From an archaeon (GTDB lineage Archaea; Thermoproteota; Thermoprotei_A; Marsarchaeales; Marsarchaeaceae): 34,375 nt of DNA. Under the pieces are notes generated by a model. That model was not told the origin of the DNA. It did no database searches and saw only the letters and a program-made list of their open reading frames with translations. The first letter of the stretch is position 1. Each line of letters starts with the position of its first letter. The stretch is from assembly GCA_902812505.1 (NCBI GenBank), contig CADDZQ010000009.1, forward strand, positions 1 through 34,375. Reading direction: 5' to 3'. The translations under genes were made by a program, and so were the position numbers. This document shows positions 31,360 to 34,375 of this stretch, piece by piece.

Positions 31360-32528
31360 CGAACTTCATAGACTACAATAATAATAGCAAAAATACATTC
31401 CCCCTAACGCTATGTGAGAAAGAGGAATGCTTTCAAGTGTCAGAAATACATATTAGCGGCCTAGAGGCGTCGCAAACCAACATAACGAATCACATAGGCA
31501 AAGGGAGAATAACTTTCGGCATACTCTATAAAAGAGGTATATCTACCATAAACGCAATATTTACTATAAAGAGAAGCTATAGGGCTAATACAGTCGGCTA
31601 CGGAGGCTTAAAGGACGCCCACTCCATAAGCTGGCAATTCATAAGTATAGAAGGAGAAGCGACGGGGTTTAACACTAAGAATATACGCTTCACCCCCCTC
31701 TCCACAAGATATACCCATATGTCCACAAGTGAAGTTTGGGGCAACGCATTTACAATTCATTTAAAAAATGTTGACGAGCCTTTGACCCTAGCTGAAAAGT
31801 TTGTTTCCCTATATAGGAAACCTCTCCCAGCATACTACGGACCACAGAGATTTGGGGCACTCGATAACGACACCCACCTTGTGGGATTATACCTCGTTAA
31901 AAGAGACTACCCCAGTGCGGTTAAAAAGATTCTAGAAGGCAGAAATGGATGGTACGAGGCTTTACTCCAGAAATCGCTTAACAACTCCAAAAATGATGAG
32001 CAAGCGCTCTTATCGCTACCACCTGCTATACTTAGGTTATTTATTAACGCGTATCAAGCGCATGTTTTTAATAAGGCACTCGAAAAATTTTTTGGACTGA
32101 CGCTTTTTTTGCCCGAAACTAAGATCATGGTGGCCCCAAAAGATCTAAACGGGTTACCAGTAAAATCTAAAATCAGGCTGATTAACGGTAGGATTACCGA
32201 AAAGATAGACCCCAGCCAGCTATACTTTATTGGTTCGCTCCCTGGAACAAACTTGGAAAAAGCAACAGATGAATTTGGAAAAATTGAAACCGAAGTACTT
32301 TCCGATGACGGACTGACGCCAAACGACTTTAGGGCCACCTTACTGGGGGATTTTAAGGGCTCTATAAGGCAACTTTATTTTTGGGTGATTAAACCGCAAT
32401 ATCTTATCAATAAGACCGACGTGTGGTTATATTTCAGGCTACATAGGGGCATGTATGCTTCCGTGGTTATATCGTTTTTAGGAGGCGCTAATCCTCCAAG
32501 AAAATTTCTAACCCCAAAACATCTTTAA
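31356..32528 (+). CDS. truD: tRNA pseudouridine-13 synthase TruD
   Basis: TruD makes pseudouridine 13 in tRNA (position 35 of some tRNAs in related enzymes). The catalytic Asp87 is in GYGGLKDAHSISW (81-93); the KDR-type Arg after it is Ala. The block YYGPQRFGALDNDTH is the family YxGxQRFG motif. The inserted TRUD domain occupies roughly 175-300, and NAYQAHVFNKAL is the conserved thumb region. Length, 390 residues, is within the archaeal range. Translationally coupled to pth2. Its last 41 bases overlap the convergent KH/zinc-knuckle gene. Confidence 0.93.
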   Translation: MTNFIDYNNNSKNTFPLTLCEKEECFQVSEIHISGLEASQTNITNHIGKGRITFGILYKRGISTINAIFTIKRSYRANTVGYGGLKDAHSISWQFISIEGEATGFNTKNIRFTPLSTRYTHMSTSEVWGNAFTIHLKNVDEPLTLAEKFVSLYRKPLPAYYGPQRFGALDNDTHLVGLYLVKRDYPSAVKKILEGRNGWYEALLQKSLNNSKNDEQALLSLPPAILRLFINAYQAHVFNKALEKFFGLTLFLPETKIMVAPKDLNGLPVKSKIRLINGRITEKIDPSQLYFIGSLPGTNLEKATDEFGKIETEVLSDDGLTPNDFRATLLGDFKGSIRQLYFWVIKPQYLINKTDVWLYFRLHRGMYASVVISFLGGANPPRKFLTPKHL

Positions 32529-33000
32529 CAACACCGTTAAGCTTGTGGACGTATGTTTTCACATCATTTTTGTTTGGGCTTCCGTTGAGCTTAACCTTTA
32601 TAAAACTCGACCCATCTGGGAGCCACACGTTAGAAACTCCAACAACCTTTGCTGGTAGCAATAGTTCTTGGATTATTTTATTGAGCGGCGCATTCTTCTC
32701 AATAATCTTTACATCCTTAGAGATCACTGAGCTAGCATCTTTATTAATAGACAATACTTCACCCAAGCTTATAGGAATCTGTGATTCAATAAATATTACT
32801 ATAATGCCGTCAACGGATCTAGCGCCTAATATTTTAGAGGAGGCGATCGCTTTGTGCGACTTCTCAAGCTTAAATAAAGCCCTTGAGATATCTATTTCAA
32901 GCTGAGAAATCCTCCCACTATCGAGTTTTGCTTGATCGCTTGAGCACAATATTGTGCTTGTGAGGCAAAAATTACAAATAGGAGCCTTCATGGTGATCAT
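32488..33000 (-). CDS. Predicted RNA-binding protein with N-terminal zinc knuckle and KH-like domain
   Basis: A 170-residue protein of a widely conserved but uncharacterised archaeal family. The N-terminus has C9, C12 and C19 of a CxxC ... CxxC knuckle, but the fourth position (22) is Asp, in the block ILCSSDQAKLDSG. A two-helix segment (about 28-58: ISQLEIDISRALFKLEK) is followed by a NusA/KH-like alpha-beta region (about 65-165), without a clear GxxG loop. Two near ATGs, at 33000 and 32991, could be the start. Convergent with truD. The RNA-binding role is inferred from the family. Confidence 0.75.
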   Translation of the reverse strand: MITMKAPICNFCLTSTILCSSDQAKLDSGRISQLEIDISRALFKLEKSHKAIASSKILGARSVDGIIVIFIESQIPISLGEVLSINKDASSVISKDVKIIEKNAPLNKIIQELLLPAKVVGVSNVWLPDGSSFIKVKLNGSPNKNDVKTYVHKLNGVVKDVLGLEIFLED

Positions 33001-33113
33001 TGTTAAATCCGTGCGCTCAAAATATAAGTATAACTATAACACTTAGTTAGACTTAAATTTTTCCTGGATGTAATACTAACTTTGAGCATCTTTCGAATAT
33101 TTTTTACCAAAAA

Positions 33114-33122
33114 GTATAAATA
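33114..33122 (+). promoter_or_regulatory. TATA box and BRE-like element of the Lrp-like gene
   Basis: GTATAAATA preceded by purine-rich CCAAAAA is the best promoter match in the window. It is centred about 28 bases before the ATG at 33146, so transcription would begin at the start codon (leaderless). Confidence 0.8.
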
Positions 33123-33145
33123 CCTTTATGTTTATCTATTATATT

Positions 33146-33607
33146 ATGTCAAAAAGGCTCACAGAAAGGCAATACCAGCTGTTAGAGAAACTTTTTGGGA
33201 ACGCGAAGGTTACAAAGGTGTATTCGGTGAGCAAATCACAGGCTGAAATAGCCCAGGAACTCGGGATTTCAAGACAAGCCTTAAGCATCCACCTTAGAAA
33301 GCTAAAGGCCGCAAAGTACGTCAGAACTGGACGCGGCTTCGTGGATATAACCCCTGAGGGGATAGCCGCGCTTGGTAAGTCAACCGTCGAGGCATTCGTC
33401 CACATAAAGGTATCACCACAGGCGAGAAACCAAGTTTACGAGAAAGCGAAGCAGAGCGGTGCGAATGAGCTATTCAGAGTCACCGGGGAAACAGACCTCA
33501 TCGCAATAGTTGAATACAACAACCTAGACAACTTCCTCAAACAGGTCTCATCAATAGAGGGAGTAGAGGAGACGCAGGCCTTCGTCATAATAGAAAAACT
33601 AAAATGA
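33146..33607 (+). CDS. Lrp/AsnC-like transcription regulator
   Basis: A 153-residue regulator with an N-terminal winged helix-turn-helix (about 5-75: QAEIAQELGISRQALSIHLRKLKAAKYV, then GRGFVDITPEG) and a C-terminal AsnC-type ligand-binding (RAM) domain (about 83-153: AFVHIKVSPQARNQVYEKAK, DLIAIVEYNNLDNFLKQV). An in-frame start at 33128 lies upstream, but the TATA box places transcription start near 33146, so I chose that ATG. It is followed by L40e and tRNA-Val. Target genes are unknown. Codon use looks like that of a well expressed gene (AGG/AGA, many GCA/GCC choices). Confidence 0.9.
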   Translation: MSKRLTERQYQLLEKLFGNAKVTKVYSVSKSQAEIAQELGISRQALSIHLRKLKAAKYVRTGRGFVDITPEGIAALGKSTVEAFVHIKVSPQARNQVYEKAKQSGANELFRVTGETDLIAIVEYNNLDNFLKQVSSIEGVEETQAFVIIEKLK

Positions 33608-33643
33608 CTATAGCCAAGAAGAATACTGGTTTGGGGTGTTAAA

Positions 33644-33805
33644 ATGCCTATAGCTGACCCAATAGAAAGGGAGATCGCGGCAAGATACCTCCTTAAATAC
33701 AAAGTGTGCCGGAACTGCGGGGCTAAAGCACCGTTAAGCGCAGTAAAATGCCGCAGATGCCACAGCAAAAACCTTAGACTCAAAAAACAGGAGCTAAGAA
33801 GATAG
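33644..33805 (+). CDS. rpl40e: Ribosomal protein L40e
   Basis: A 53-residue basic zinc-ribbon protein of the large subunit: an acidic-helical N-terminus (ADPIEREIAARYLLKYKVC) then CRNCGAKAP and CRRCHSKNL, giving the four zinc Cys, and a KKQELRR tail. GGGGTG lies 6-8 nt before the ATG as a Shine-Dalgarno. It is too short for most ORF cut-offs. Its stop codon TAG shares its last base with the first base of tRNA-Val, so the two are processed from one transcript. Confidence 0.95.
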   Translation: MPIADPIEREIAARYLLKYKVCRNCGAKAPLSAVKCRRCHSKNLRLKKQELRR

Positions 33806-33879
33806 GGCTCGTCGTCTAGTCTGGTTAGGACGCCACCTTGACATGGTGGAGGTCCCCGGTTCAAATCCGGGCGAGCCCA
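33805..33879 (+). tRNA. tRNA-Val(GAC)
   Basis: A 75-nt class I tRNA with acceptor strands GGGCTCG/CGAGCCC, discriminator A and no CCA. D stem GTCT/GGAC, anticodon stem CCACC/GGTGG, loop TTGACAT with anticodon GAC (33840-33842), T arm CCCGG TTCAAAT CCGGG. No intron. Confidence 0.96.
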
Positions 33880-34026
33880 CCTAACAATATTTAGCTCAAT
33901 TGAGTTTTATTTAAGTCTACCCTATTCCATCAGAACTTGGTTTCCTACAACATTAATCACCTAATGTAATCCATATTTAATAAATAATTGGGGTTTAGAG
34001 GATTAAATGACCAATATGGATCCAAG
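33880..34026. other. Intergenic region between two tRNA genes
   Basis: AT-rich, with no ORF of note. It contains an 8-bp perfect inverted repeat, ATCCATAT (33969-33976) and ATATGGAT (34014-34021), 37 bases apart. Its meaning is unclear. Confidence 0.4.
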
Positions 34027-34100
34027 CGGGCCCGGGGGGATTTGAACCCCCGACCTTCGGATTAAGAGTCCGCTGCTCTACCATGCTGAGCTACGGGCCC
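34027..34100 (-). tRNA. tRNA-Lys(CUU)
   Basis: A 74-nt class I tRNA with acceptor strands GGGCCCG/CGGGCCC, discriminator G and no CCA. D arm GCTC...GAGC, loop CTCTTAA with anticodon CTT (34064-34066), T arm GGGGG TTCAAAT CCCCC. The anticodon stem GCGGA/TCCGA has one G-A mismatch at its outer pair. No intron. Confidence 0.95.
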
Positions 34101-34122
34101 CTTTGAGAATAATCATACCCCA

Positions 34123-34132
34123 AATTTAAGCT
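34123..34132 (-). promoter_or_regulatory. TATA box for tRNA-Lys
   Basis: GCTTAAATTT on the minus strand is centred about 27 bases before the tRNA 5' end. Confidence 0.6.
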
Positions 34133-34157
34133 ATTTCGACAAGATAGCTCCTAAGTT

Positions 34158-34373
34158 TCAAGTGTTTTGTTGATACTTCACTTTATAATTTGTTCCGCCG
34201 CGCGCTTTAACCCAAGAAGCACCCGATTCATCATTCAAAACAAAGGTAAACTTCAATCTTCCTTCTAGAGCGGCTTCAGTCATAGCTAAGAATTTCGCAG
34301 CCTCACTTTTAGTAAACAAGGCCTCCACGTGGCTCTTGGCTTCCAAGAGAAACCCTTCTACAGTGGTAATTTT
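34158..34373 (-). CDS. Hypothetical protein, C-terminal part (continues beyond window)
   Basis: The minus-strand frame is open from the window edge to a stop at 34158, giving at least 72 residues; a TTG at 34346 could start it but the frame extends further upstream, so it is probably the end of a longer gene. The visible part is helical (AKSHVEALFTKSEAAKFLAM) followed by a strand-turn tail rich in Gly, Ser and Lys. I do not recognise the family. Read in isolation, it could be a spurious frame. Confidence 0.45.
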   Translation of the reverse strand, partial: KITTVEGFLLEAKSHVEALFTKSEAAKFLAMTEAALEGRLKFTFVLNDESGASWVKARGGTNYKVKYQQNT

Positions 34374-34375
34374 CG

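Noticed and set aside
33969-34021. 8-bp inverted repeat between tRNA-Val and tRNA-Lys
   Set aside because: Arms are short and widely spaced in AT-rich DNA; no terminator or att-like feature attached.
1-34375. Mobile elements, CRISPR arrays or defence systems
   Set aside because: No transposase, integrase, repeat-spacer arrays or known defence genes; nearly every gene is a conserved archaeal housekeeping gene.

Overview
The window is archaeal chromosomal DNA, dense with housekeeping genes. Diagnostic archaeal genes are sn-glycerol-1-phosphate dehydrogenase, GGGP synthase and a geranylgeranyl reductase (ether lipids), PAN and proteasome beta, TFB, TFE, MBF1, Orc1/Cdc6, aIF1A, aIF2-beta, aRF1, ribosomal proteins L37e and L40e, archaeosine tRNA-ribosyltransferase, and tRNA genes with BHB-type introns and no encoded CCA. 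An Elf1-like factor, an Sm-like protein with a C-terminal domain, a split archaeosine transglycosylase and a tRNA intron at a non-canonical site fit a lineage of the TACK (Thermoproteota) group better than a euryarchaeote. I cannot name a genus. Protein genes have moderate GC while tRNA stems are almost all G-C, which hints at a thermophile (inference).

Layout. 1-2656 (+): DUF655 protein, KsgA, a HemK-like methyltransferase and TrmJ, an RNA/protein-methylation operon. 2668-7268 (-): aIF1A, adenylosuccinate lyase, the operon aIF2-beta/DUF424/NMD3, an intron-containing tRNA-Leu(CAA), and UMP kinase. 7330-9555 (+): release factor aRF1, a UPF0173 hydrolase and tRNA-Leu(UAG). 9814-16604: glycerol-1-phosphate dehydrogenase (-), then PsmB with the KH/beta-CASP termination nuclease FttA (+), LSm with L37e (-), then an MCT-1-like PUA protein, a long Sm-like protein and the catalytic subunit of archaeosine transglycosylase (+). 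16597-20017 (-): PAC2-type proteasome chaperone, tRNA-Ser(CGA), spermidine synthase, AdoMet decarboxylase, Orc1/Cdc6 and tRNA-Ala(GGC). 20228-24801: a divergent TFB (+), NAC, the separate PUA part of archaeosine transglycosylase and PAN (-), then MBF1/Trm56/TFE (+). 24752-29642: COG1407 phosphoesterase (-), SWIM protein (+), a possible small membrane protein (-), Lhr-type helicase, Elf1 and GGGP synthase (+). 29639-34375: zinc-ribbon protein and geranylgeranyl reductase (-), Pth2 and TruD (+), a zinc-knuckle RNA-binding protein (-), Lrp-like regulator, L40e and tRNA-Val (+), tRNA-Lys and a partial gene (-).

The genes fall into a few shared jobs: tRNA and rRNA modification (KsgA, TrmJ, Trm56, split ArcTGT, TruD); basal transcription (TFB, TFE, MBF1, Elf1, FttA); translation initiation, termination and rescue (aIF1A, aIF2-beta, aRF1, Pth2, NAC, NMD3, L37e, L40e); the proteasome (PsmB, PAN, PAC2 chaperone); ether-lipid synthesis; polyamines; and DNA replication and repair (Orc1, Lhr, SWIM, phosphoesterase). 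I found no insertion sequence, CRISPR array, prophage or defence island. No gene-free stretch exceeds about 260 bases. The most unusual items are the non-canonical tRNA-Leu(UAG) intron, the split ArcTGT, a TFB without a recognisable B-reader, a KsgA lacking its motif-IV Asn, and a possible 44-residue membrane protein.
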